Part shown: piece by piece, positions 26,616 through 34,582 of the stretch
Layout of the letters: each line of letters starts with the position of its first letter
Numbering within the stretch: the stretch's first letter is position 1
Origin: an uncultured Pseudomonadota bacterium
Lineage (GTDB): Bacteria; Myxococcota_A; UBA796; UBA9615
Direction of reading: 5' to 3'
Assembly (NCBI GenBank): GCA_937891735.1
Contig: CALAGR010000008.1
Coordinates: forward strand, 1 to 62,068
Length of the DNA stretch: 62,068 nt
Notes under the pieces: generated by a model
What the model saw: only the letters and a program-made list of their open reading frames with translations
The model's database searches: none
Told to the model about the DNA's origin: nothing
Translations under genes and position numbers: made by a program

Positions 26616-29084
26616 CTAGATCGGCCGGCAGAGCCGCAGGCCGACGTAGGCCGACACCGCCCAGGCGCTCAGCTCGCCGCGCCACGCCGAGCGGCAGAAC
26701 GCAGGCGCCGAGCCCCAGGCCCCGCCGCGCACCACCCGTCGATTCGGGTCGGCGTCCACCTGCTCCTCGGCGCACCAGTCCCGCACGCCGCCGGCGGTGT
26801 CGCGCACGCCGTAGATGGACACGTCTCCCGGGAAGGCCGCGACGGGCTCGGGGCGCGGGGCGCCGGCGCGGCTCTCCTTCATCTTGCACAGCGACGCGTC
26901 GAACCGGTCCCCCCAGGGGTAGGCCCGCCGGTCCACGCCGCGGGCGGCCTTCTCCCACCACTGCTCGGGCAGCAGGCGCCAGGGTTGTCCGGTGACGCTG
27001 GCGTGCCAGGCGGCGAAGGCGGCGGCGTCGGCCCAGGAGATCCCGAACACCGGCCAGGCGGGGTCCCAGCGGTCGCCGTCCCGGTCCACCTCGGGCACCA
27101 CGTAGGGGGCTCCTCGCGGCGCGCGCTCCCAGTAGTGGCCCTTGTCGGCGGTCTTCATGCCCGACTCGACCCGCGGCACGCGGCTCCACGCCTCTTCGGG
27201 ATCCTGCAGGTGCACGGCGTTGACGAAGGCGCACCAGCGTTCGACGGTCACGGGCAGCTCTTCGACGACGAAGCCCGGCAGCCACGGATCCGAGGCCGGC
27301 AGGCTGTCGGGCGCGTCCGGATCGCCGCCGCAGCCGAACGGGCCGGCGGGCACGTAGCGCTCGTGGGGGGCGAGGTCGGCGGTGGCCAGCAGCGGGACGG
27401 GGCGCTCGCCGCTGTCCCAGTGGTGGCCTCGGGGCAGGTGCACCGGATAGCGCATCGGGGCCCGGCCGGGGGCGCGCACCTCCAGGAGCCAGGAGCCGGG
27501 GTCCAGGGGCGCCTGGATCAGGGGCGTGGCGCCCAGATCGCGCTGGTCCACCAGCGTCCAGAGGAGGCCGCGGCGGTCGAAGCGGGCGCAGGTCACCTGG
27601 GCGCCCGGCGGATCCGTCCGGAGGCTGATCGCGCCGACGCCGCTGATCAACGCCGCGAAGCGCCCGTCGTCGTCGTGCGCGAGCACCCGGCGACGGAAGT
27701 AGGCCTGATCCGCCGTGTCGCCGGCGGACTCGGCCTCCTCGAAGCGGGCGTAGTGGGCCCGGGCGAGCAGCTCGCGGGCCGCGGGGTTGCCGGGATCGCG
27801 GGACAGCGCCGCTTCACACCCTGCGATGAGCTCGCTGAAGGCGTCCGCGCTCGCCGGACCCAGGGCACCGATGCGCTCCCACACGGCGAGCAGCTCGCGC
27901 TTCTGCTCGATGGGCCGCCAGGGCTCCACGGTGTGCTCGAGGCGCCGGCGCTCCACCTCGAGGCGCTCCGCCTCCTGCAAGGCGGCGCGGTAGCGATCCC
28001 AGGCGGCCTCGGCCTCGGCGAGGTGGGCTGCGGCGGCCTCCCGGCGCTTGCTGCCCTCCAGGAACTCCTCGATGGCCGCGGCGAGGGCGGCGGCGTTGGG
28101 GTAGCGGTCCCCGGGCTCGTGGGCCAGGGCGCACAGGCAGATCTCGGCCAGCTCGTCCGGGACGCGCCGCTCCGGGGCGCGGTCCCGCGGGTCCTGGGGG
28201 GCGCCGCACATCGCCGCGAACAGGGTCGCGTAGACGCTGTCGCCCCGAAAGGCGGAGGTCAGCGTGAGCAGCTCGTACAGCACCGCGCCCAGGCTGAACA
28301 CGTCGCTCGGCGCGTCCAGGGAGGCGAGGTCGGCGCGGGCCTGCTCGGGGCTCATGTAGCCCGGCGTGCCCACGGTGACGCCGTCCAGGGTCACCGGCAC
28401 GGATCCGAAGGAGGTGTCCTGGGGCTCGTGCAGGGGCCTGGCGGGGGAGCCGATGATGCGAGCCACGCCCCAGTCCATGAGGAGGACCTCGCCGTACTGG
28501 CCGAGCATGATGTTGTCGGGCTTGATGTCCCGGTGCAGCACCCCCCGGTCGTTGGCGAACGCGACGCCGTTGCACACGGCCACGAAGGTGGTCAGCAGGC
28601 GGCGCAGGGTCCAGATCCGGGTGCTCTCGGGATCGACCTCGGCCAGGGAGTCGATGATCTCCCGCAGCGAGCGGCCGACCACCTTCTTCATCACGAAATA
28701 CAGGAGCCCCTCCGCCGTCGCGCCCATGTCGTACACCGGCACGATGTTGGGGTGCTCGAGCTGGGAGGTGATGCGGGCCTCGGCGGCGAACCTGGCGAGC
28801 TGCTCGTCGCTGACGGTGTCGGGATCGATGAGGACCTTGACGGCGACGGTGCGGCCGAGCTCGGGATCGCTCGCTTCGAGCACGCGTCCCATGCCTCCGC
28901 GGCCGATCTCGCCCAGGGTCTGAAAGCGTCCGAGGGACACGGGATCGCCCTCGGGGACGGGGCGGCGCACGGCGGCCACGGCCTGCAGGGTCGAGCTGAG
29001 GGTGATCCCGCGGTCGTGCAGCAGCGCGCTCGCGTCCAGCGGGCGTCCGCGCAGGGTGATGGTGTCGTCGGGGCGCCGGGCCAT
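26616..29084 (-). CDS. Ser/Thr protein kinase fused to FGE-sulfatase-like domain
   Basis: An 822-residue cytoplasmic protein. Kinase domain (about 50-335): glycine loop GEIGRGGMGRV, Lys83 in VAVKVL, HRDIKPDN with Asp186, Asp204 in DWG (Trp for Phe, common in this bacterial group) and GTPGYMSPEQA. A helical linker rich in Glu/Arg follows (345-460), then a PEGA-like beta segment (about 490-570) and a C-terminal formylglycine-generating-enzyme-like domain (about 580-820; YVPAGPF, GISWADAAAFAAWH, RLLPEQWWEKAARG, GGAWGS, GLRLCR). In bacterial kinases this domain usually binds ligand or substrate and lacks catalysis. No transmembrane helix is seen. A GTG at 29120 is an alternative start with GAGG upstream. 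Confidence 0.92.
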   Translation of the reverse strand: MARRPDDTITLRGRPLDASALLHDRGITLSSTLQAVAAVRRPVPEGDPVSLGRFQTLGEIGRGGMGRVLEASDPELGRTVAVKVLIDPDTVSDEQLARFAAEARITSQLEHPNIVPVYDMGATAEGLLYFVMKKVVGRSLREIIDSLAEVDPESTRIWTLRRLLTTFVAVCNGVAFANDRGVLHRDIKPDNIMLGQYGEVLLMDWGVARIIGSPARPLHEPQDTSFGSVPVTLDGVTVGTPGYMSPEQARADLASLDAPSDVFSLGAVLYELLTLTSAFRGDSVYATLFAAMCGAPQDPRDRAPERRVPDELAEICLCALAHEPGDRYPNAAALAAAIEEFLEGSKRREAAAAHLAEAEAAWDRYRAALQEAERLEVERRRLEHTVEPWRPIEQKRELLAVWERIGALGPASADAFSELIAGCEAALSRDPGNPAARELLARAHYARFEEAESAGDTADQAYFRRRVLAHDDDGRFAALISGVGAISLRTDPPGAQVTCARFDRRGLLWTLVDQRDLGATPLIQAPLDPGSWLLEVRAPGRAPMRYPVHLPRGHHWDSGERPVPLLATADLAPHERYVPAGPFGCGGDPDAPDSLPASDPWLPGFVVEELPVTVERWCAFVNAVHLQDPEEAWSRVPRVESGMKTADKGHYWERAPRGAPYVVPEVDRDGDRWDPAWPVFGISWADAAAFAAWHASVTGQPWRLLPEQWWEKAARGVDRRAYPWGDRFDASLCKMKESRAGAPRPEPVAAFPGDVSIYGVRDTAGGVRDWCAEEQVDADPNRRVVRGGAWGSAPAFCRSAWRGELSAWAVSAYVGLRLCRPI

Positions 29085-29259
29085 GGGCCCATGGTGCCTG
29101 GACCCGGCCCAAGGAGGCACCGCCTCGGTTCGGTCCGTCCTCCGCTGTGTGCTCAGAGAGAATCATCTCAACGCAGGATCGCGCATGTTGACTCACGTTG
29201 AAGCATGTAGGGTCCAGGCCCGTGACCCGCCCCAAGGGCGCTCGCAGGGAGGGTGGGAC

Positions 29260-29799
29260 ATGACGACCGACTCCGCGCTGAACATCCGGGCCGCCGCCGC
29301 CTTCCTCGGAGTGCACGAGCAGACCGTGCGCAAGCTGGCTCGGAGCGGCGGCCTGCCCGCCTTCAAGGTCGGCAAGGACTGGCGCTTCCGGAAGGACGCG
29401 CTGCTCCGCTGGACCGAGGAGCAGCAGGCAGGCGGCAGCGTCTTCACGGTCCTGATCATCGACGACGACGTCGCGTTCGGTCATGCGCTGACAGACACCC
29501 TGGAGGAGATGGGTTGCCGGGCCCACTTCGCCCCCACAGGGGCCGAAGGCCTGAACCTGGTCGCCAGCGTCCAGCCAGACCTGATCCTCCTGGACCTCCA
29601 CATGCCCGTCTTGACCGGGCCGGAGGTCCTCGAACAGCTCCGCAGCACCCATCCGGACCTGCCGGTGGTGATCGTGACGGGGGACCCGAGCGGCGACCTG
29701 ATGACCCAGGCGATGGGGTTCGCGCCGCTGCTGCTGCTCGCCAAGCCCCTCGACCCGGTCCTGTTGGAGCGGACGCTGGCGACCGTGAGACACGAATGA
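29260..29799 (+). CDS. HTH-REC protein (excisionase-like HTH followed by receiver)
   Basis: A 179-residue regulator with reversed order: residues 7-52 are a MerR/excisionase-type helix-turn-helix (AAAFLGVHEQTVRKLARSG, then PAFKVGKDWRF) and residues 62-178 a receiver with DDD (70-72), phospho-Asp112 in LDLHMP, and Lys in AKPLD. Classical response regulators put the receiver first. It probably binds DNA when phosphorylated or bridges a kinase to DNA. ATG at 29260 follows AGGGAGGGTGGG. First gene of an operon with the hybrid kinase 28 bp downstream and an HD-GYP protein. A second protein of the same design is encoded at 41083-41736. Confidence 0.88.
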   Translation: MTTDSALNIRAAAAFLGVHEQTVRKLARSGGLPAFKVGKDWRFRKDALLRWTEEQQAGGSVFTVLIIDDDVAFGHALTDTLEEMGCRAHFAPTGAEGLNLVASVQPDLILLDLHMPVLTGPEVLEQLRSTHPDLPVVIVTGDPSGDLMTQAMGFAPLLLLAKPLDPVLLERTLATVRHE

Positions 29800-29827
29800 T
29801 GAAGAGGCAACGGCGCGGAGGCGCAGC

Positions 29828-32764
29828 ATGACGAAGCCACGACCAGCGACGCGGGTGCTCGTCGTCCAGGACAGCCCCACCCAGCCGGACGCCCTGGTGC
29901 TCCTCCTCGAAGAGGCGGGGTACGACGTGGTGAGCGCGGGCGACGGGAAGGAGGCGCTGGCTGCGGCCCTGGCCCAGCGGTTCGATGTCGTCATCTCGGA
30001 CTTTGATATGCCGGAGATGGACGGCTACGCCCTGTGTCGGGCCCTGCGCGCCGACGCCACCCTGCGGCACCTGACGGTCATCCTGCTCACCTCGCTCTCG
30101 GATCCCCGGGACGTGCTCCGGGGCCTCGAGGCGGGGGCCGACAACTTCGTGCGCAAGCCCTTCGATCCGGACCACCTGCTCGGTCGGATCCGGAGCGTGC
30201 TGGCCACCCGGGAGCTGCGCAACACGCCCGGCGTGCACGTCGGGCTCCCGGTCCAGTTCCGGGGGCAGCCCTACCGCTTCAGCCAGGATCGCCTTCAGCT
30301 CCTGGACGTGCTCCTGTCGACCTACGAGGACGCGCTCCAACAGAACGCGCAGCTGGAGGACCGGATCGCCCAGCGCACGGCGGCGCTGGAGGTGGAGCTG
30401 GGGGAGCGGGCGCGAGCGCTCGATCGGCAGCTGCTGGCCCGGCAGGTGCTGGCGATCCTGAACGAGCAGGCGGACGACACGGATGTCGTTCGGGACGTCG
30501 TGGCGGCGATCAGGCGGGGCACGGGCTTCGACGCGGTGGGCATCCGGCTCAAGGTCGGCGAGGAGTTCCCGTACTTCCAGACGGACGGATTCTCCGAGGG
30601 CCTCGTCCGAAAGAAGCGCCTGCTCTGTGGCCGCGCGGACGGTGGGGAGCTGCCTGGCCAGCAGCCGGGCAGCTCCGTCCTGCCGTGCACGTGCGGGGCC
30701 GTGCTCGCGGGTCTGACCCGGGCGGAGCTCCCGTTCTTCACCAAGGCCGGCAGCTTCTGGACCAACAGCGCGACGGAGCTCCTCGCCTCCATGCCCGGAC
30801 CGGCTCCGGGGGTGGAGACCTCCAACCGGTGCATCCGCCAGGGCTACGAGTCGATGGCCCTGGTCCCGCTGCGGGCCGGAGGGGAGGTCCTGGGGCTGCT
30901 GCAGCTCAACGACCGGCGAAAGGACCTGTTCGGCCCCAACCCGGAGAAGATCGAGTTCCTCGAGGCCCTGGGCGGCAACATCGGCGTCGCCCTGGCCCGG
31001 AGGCAGGCCGAGGCGCGGGTGCAGGCCGTCTCGCGGTTCCCCGAGGAGAACCCGCACCCGGTCCTCCGGTTCGAGCCCGACGGCACGCTCCAGTACGCCA
31101 ACCCGGCCGCGGCGCCGATCCTGCGGCTCTGGGGTTGCGCGCCCGGCCTCCTCGCGCCGCCCGACTGGGTCGCCCTCGTCTCCGACGTGACGGCCACCGG
31201 GGAGCGACGGGCGACCGAGGTGAGCTGCTTCGGCCGGACCTACGTGTTCGACATCGTGCCCATCCCGGGCGCCGGGTACGCAAACGCCTACGGCGAGGAC
31301 GCCACCGAGCAGCAGCGGTTGGAGGCGGAGCGCGCCGAGCTCCAGCAGCAGCTCGCGGTCTCGCAGAAGCTGGAGGCCATCGGCAGCCGCGCGGGAGGCG
31401 TCGCCCACGACTTCAACAACCTGCTGACGGTCATCAAGGGGTACACGCGCTTCGCCCTCAAGCGCGTGGGCGATGACCAGCGGCTCGAGCAGGACCTGCG
31501 CGAGGTGATGAGCGCCGCCGACCGCGCCGCGGGACTCACCCGGCAGCTGCTCGCGTTCAGCCGCAAGCAGATCCTCGAACCGGAGGTGCTCGACTTGAAC
31601 GAGACGGCGACCGGGATGGAGGGGATGCTCCACCGGCTCATCGGCGAGGGCATCGAGCTGGTGCTGCGCCTGAAGCCCGATCTGGGCCTCGTGCTGGCCG
31701 ACCCGGGGCAGATCGAGCAGGTGCTCATGAACCTCGTCGTCAACGCCTGCGACGCCATGCCCCAGGGAGGCCGGCTGACCATCGAGACCGCCAACGTCGA
31801 GCTGGGCGCGGAGTATGCGGCCCAGCACCCCGCGGTGGTGCCCGGTCCCTACGTGCTGCTGGCGGTCTCGGACACGGGCCACGGCATGGACGAGGCGACC
31901 CGGACCAGGCTGTTCGAGCCCTTCTTCACCACCAAGGCCAAGGGCAAGGGCACGGGCCTGGGCCTGTCGATGGTCCACGGCATCGTCAAGCAGAGCGGCG
32001 GCAACATCTGGGTCTACAGCGAGCCGGGCCTCGGCACCACCTTCAAGATCTACCTTCCGCACGACGAGTCGCTGACCCCCCCGGTGCCGTCCGGCGCGTC
32101 GTGGCCTCCGGTCCGCGTCGCCGGCACCGAGACGATCCTGCTGGTGGAGGACGAGCGGGCGGTGCGCAACATCGCCGCGCGGGTGCTCCGGGACGCGGGC
32201 TACACCGTCCTCGTGGCGGACTGCGGGGCGGACGCGCTGCGGGTCAGCGCGGGCCATGAAGCCGCGATCCACCTCCTCTTGACCGACGTCGTCATGCCGG
32301 ACATGAACGGCAAGGCGCTGGCGGAGCGGATCGTCGACGTGCGGCCCGACACCCGGGTGCTGTTCATGTCCGGCTACACCGACAACGCCATCGTGCACCA
32401 CGGCCGCCTGGACGAAGGCACCCACTTCCTGGGCAAGCCGTTCGCTGCGAGGGACCTGGAGGCCAAGGTCCGGGAGGTGCTGGACAGCGAGATGGTGCCG
32501 AGCAGGTGGGCGTTGCCCGCGCCGCTGCCAGCCGAGGGCCCCGCGGAGCCCGCCGCGCCCCTGGAGCTCCCCGTGGAGCTGCGGCGCCGGCTCCGACGGG
32601 CCGTGGTGTCGGCCCGCTACGACGACCTGGTCGAGCTGGTCGAAGGGCTGCGGGACGGGCAGCCCGAGCTGGCGGCCCGACTCCGCCGCATGGCCGATCT
32701 GTTCGACTACGACGGCATCCAGGGGCTCCTGGGCGAGGCCGGGGAGGAATCCGATGCCTTCTGA
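29828..32764 (+). CDS. Hybrid histidine kinase REC-GAF-PAS-HisKA-HATPase-REC
   Basis: A 978-residue soluble kinase without membrane helices. Receiver 1 (5-125) has Asp58 in SDFDMP. A coiled coil follows, then a GAF-type domain (about 195-395) with Cys267, Cys287, Cys289 and Cys335, a degenerate PAS-like domain (about 400-500), HisKA with His527 in VAHDFNN, HATPase (N box LVVNACDAM; GTGLGLSM) and receiver 2 with Asp820 in TDVVMPD. A phosphorelay from His527 to Asp820 is expected, with output to the HTH-REC or HD-GYP partner in the operon. The C-terminal 110 residues are an extra helical part, possibly a phosphotransfer-like or docking segment. It overlaps the HD-GYP gene by 11 bp. Confidence 0.93.
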   Translation: MTKPRPATRVLVVQDSPTQPDALVLLLEEAGYDVVSAGDGKEALAAALAQRFDVVISDFDMPEMDGYALCRALRADATLRHLTVILLTSLSDPRDVLRGLEAGADNFVRKPFDPDHLLGRIRSVLATRELRNTPGVHVGLPVQFRGQPYRFSQDRLQLLDVLLSTYEDALQQNAQLEDRIAQRTAALEVELGERARALDRQLLARQVLAILNEQADDTDVVRDVVAAIRRGTGFDAVGIRLKVGEEFPYFQTDGFSEGLVRKKRLLCGRADGGELPGQQPGSSVLPCTCGAVLAGLTRAELPFFTKAGSFWTNSATELLASMPGPAPGVETSNRCIRQGYESMALVPLRAGGEVLGLLQLNDRRKDLFGPNPEKIEFLEALGGNIGVALARRQAEARVQAVSRFPEENPHPVLRFEPDGTLQYANPAAAPILRLWGCAPGLLAPPDWVALVSDVTATGERRATEVSCFGRTYVFDIVPIPGAGYANAYGEDATEQQRLEAERAELQQQLAVSQKLEAIGSRAGGVAHDFNNLLTVIKGYTRFALKRVGDDQRLEQDLREVMSAADRAAGLTRQLLAFSRKQILEPEVLDLNETATGMEGMLHRLIGEGIELVLRLKPDLGLVLADPGQIEQVLMNLVVNACDAMPQGGRLTIETANVELGAEYAAQHPAVVPGPYVLLAVSDTGHGMDEATRTRLFEPFFTTKAKGKGTGLGLSMVHGIVKQSGGNIWVYSEPGLGTTFKIYLPHDESLTPPVPSGASWPPVRVAGTETILLVEDERAVRNIAARVLRDAGYTVLVADCGADALRVSAGHEAAIHLLLTDVVMPDMNGKALAERIVDVRPDTRVLFMSGYTDNAIVHHGRLDEGTHFLGKPFAARDLEAKVREVLDSEMVPSRWALPAPLPAEGPAEPAAPLELPVELRRRLRRAVVSARYDDLVELVEGLRDGQPELAARLRRMADLFDYDGIQGLLGEAGEESDAF

Positions 32765-33845
32765 CGTGAGCGGCAGCAGCGTGCTGATCGTGGACGACGC
32801 CCCGGAGAACCTCCGCGTGCTCGTCCGGCTGCTTCGGGCCGCGGGCCTCGTGCCCCGGCCGGTCCCCGACGGCCGTCTGGCGATCGAAGCGGCCCTGGCC
32901 GATCCGCCGGATCTGATCCTCATGGACATCCGCATGCCCGGCCTGTCCGGCTTCGACGTCTGCCGCCAGATGAAGCAGAACGCCCGCCTGCGTGACATCC
33001 CGGTGGTCTTCATGAGCGGGCTGCAGGGCTTCGAGGAGAAGATCGAGGCGTTCCGGGTCGGCGGGGTGGACTACGTGTCCAAGCCCTTCAACGAGGAGGA
33101 ACTGCTCGCCCGGACGACGACGCACCTGCACCTCAGGCGGCTGCAGCTGGCCCTGGAGTCCCACAACACCGACCTGGAGCGGCGCGTGGCCGAGCAGGTC
33201 AAGGCGACCACCGGATCCCAGCTGGCGACGATCTTCGCGCTGGCCAAGCTCGCCGAGGCGCGCGACGACGACACCGGCCACCACGTCGAGCGGGTGCAGA
33301 CGTTCGCGCAGCGGCTGGCCGAGCAGATGGCGGGCATGGGGCTCGCGGCGGGACACCTCACGCCGGAGTTCATCGACACCCTGTACCAGACCGCGTCGCT
33401 GCACGATCTGGGCAAGGTGGCGGTTCGGGACGCGGTGCTCCTCAAGCCGGGCCAGCTCGACGCCGCCGAGTTCGCCGAGATGCAGGAGCACTGCGCGTTG
33501 GGGGCCAACACGCTCGCCGCGGTGCTGGAGCGCCACCCGGACAACCAGTTCCTGCGCATGGGCGTGGACGTGGCGCGCTCCCACCACGAGCGGTGGGACG
33601 GCGGGGGCTACCCGGACGGGCTGGTGGGCGAGGCGATCCCCCTGGCGGCGCGGATCGTGGCCGTCGCGGACGTCTACGACGCGCTGACCTCGGGCCGCTG
33701 CTACCGCGACGCCTTCAGCCACGAGCAGACCTGCGCGATGCTGCACGAGGGCGACGGCACCCACTTCGACCCCGACGTCCTCAGCGCCTTCCGGGTCCTG
33801 GAGGACGAGCTCCAGCGCACCCGCCAGGAGATGTCCGAGCGCTGA
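32754..33845 (+). CDS. REC-HD-GYP cyclic-di-GMP phosphodiesterase
   Basis: A 363-residue response regulator with receiver (10-125, Asp58 in LMDIRMPG, Lys in VSKPF), a short coiled coil, and an HD-GYP domain (about 155-355). Catalytic features are HHVERV, H217-D218 in LHDLGKV, SHHERWDGGGYPDG with GYP at 285-287, and ADVYDALTS. It should hydrolyse cyclic di-GMP to GMP when activated by phosphorylation. Start overlaps the upstream hybrid kinase, which is the obvious phosphodonor. It ends 17 bp from the convergent TetR gene. Confidence 0.95.
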   Translation: MPSDVSGSSVLIVDDAPENLRVLVRLLRAAGLVPRPVPDGRLAIEAALADPPDLILMDIRMPGLSGFDVCRQMKQNARLRDIPVVFMSGLQGFEEKIEAFRVGGVDYVSKPFNEEELLARTTTHLHLRRLQLALESHNTDLERRVAEQVKATTGSQLATIFALAKLAEARDDDTGHHVERVQTFAQRLAEQMAGMGLAAGHLTPEFIDTLYQTASLHDLGKVAVRDAVLLKPGQLDAAEFAEMQEHCALGANTLAAVLERHPDNQFLRMGVDVARSHHERWDGGGYPDGLVGEAIPLAARIVAVADVYDALTSGRCYRDAFSHEQTCAMLHEGDGTHFDPDVLSAFRVLEDELQRTRQEMSER

Positions 33846-33862
33846 GCGCGGCGCGCGGAGCC

Positions 33863-34474
33863 TCAGCCCTGGGGCGTGGCCCCCACGTACCGCAGGATCA
33901 GCTCCACGATCTCGTCCTCGAACCGCGGGTCCTCCAGCAGCTCGGAGCGCCGCACCACCGTCTCGAACGCCAGCGCGTCCACCGTGCGCTGGATGATGAA
34001 GGCGGCGATCTCCAGCGGCATCTCCCGCAGCGCGTCGGCCCGGGCCTGCAGCGCCGCCACGATGATCGCCCCGAAGGCCTGCTCCAGCTCCGGTAGGGGT
34101 TTGAGCGCGATCAGGCGCCGCCGCTGCTCCAGCAGCACCCGTGTCAGCTTCGGATCGTCCCGATGAAATCGGATCAGCGTGCCCACCACCCGCCTGACCA
34201 GGTCCCGCAGCGGCCCGTCCAGGGGCGGCTGCAGCGCCTCGCTCATCAACACGAGCTGGGCCCGCTCCTGCCGCTCCAACACCGCGTAGATCAGCGCGTC
34301 TCGCCCCGGGAAGTACTGGTACAGCGATCCCACCGACACCCCGGCCACGGCCGCGATCCGGTTGGTGCTCACCGCCTCCGCCCCCTCGGTCCGTAAAACG
34401 CGAGCGGTCGCCTCCACCAGGGCCGCAACCATCGCGATGGACCGGGGCTGCGTCGGTATTTTGCGAAGGATCAC
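33863..34474 (-). CDS. TetR-family transcriptional regulator
   Basis: A 203-residue repressor with N-terminal helix-turn-helix (STNRIAAVAGVSVGSLYQYFPGRDAL) and a helical ligand-binding domain. The GTG at 34474 is preferred over the ATG at 34432 because it adds RKIPTQPRSIAMV, the basic first helix normally present in TetR proteins. It is divergent from the PLP-lyase/M81 operon across a 108-bp gap carrying a 22-bp palindrome with an extra half-site, so it likely represses itself and that operon. The inducer is unknown; it could be a substrate of the PLP enzyme. Confidence 0.92.
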   Translation of the reverse strand: MILRKIPTQPRSIAMVAALVEATARVLRTEGAEAVSTNRIAAVAGVSVGSLYQYFPGRDALIYAVLERQERAQLVLMSEALQPPLDGPLRDLVRRVVGTLIRFHRDDPKLTRVLLEQRRRLIALKPLPELEQAFGAIIVAALQARADALREMPLEIAAFIIQRTVDALAFETVVRRSELLEDPRFEDEIVELILRYVGATPQG

Positions 34475-34507
34475 GCTGTCTTGCGGTTTCTGCACGCCTG
34501 TCTCCGA

Positions 34508-34541
34508 ACGCGAGTAGGAAATGCGAGCTTTTACTCGTATT
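34508..34541. promoter_or_regulatory. TetR operator candidate (three half-sites)
   Basis: AATGCGAG (34520-34527) and CTCGTATT (34534-34541) form an inverted repeat matching at seven of eight positions around a 6-bp AT-rich spacer, a 22-bp site of typical TetR operator size. An additional direct half-site, AACGCGAG (34508-34515), lies 12 bp upstream. The element is midway between the divergent TetR and PLP-lyase starts and is AT-richer than its surroundings. Confidence 0.6.
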
Positions 34542-34582
34542 GTAGCGGCCTGCCAAGGGCCGAGGCCCCGAGGAGAACACCG

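Noticed and set aside
29161-29259. Sigma-70 promoter TTGACT at 29188-29193 before the HTH-REC gene
   Set aside because: No acceptable -10 hexamer lies 16-18 bp downstream, so it was not annotated.
29260-29410. Excisionase-like HTH as a sign of a prophage or integrative element
   Set aside because: The HTH is fused to a receiver domain, sits in a signalling operon, and no integrase, phage gene or attachment site is nearby.
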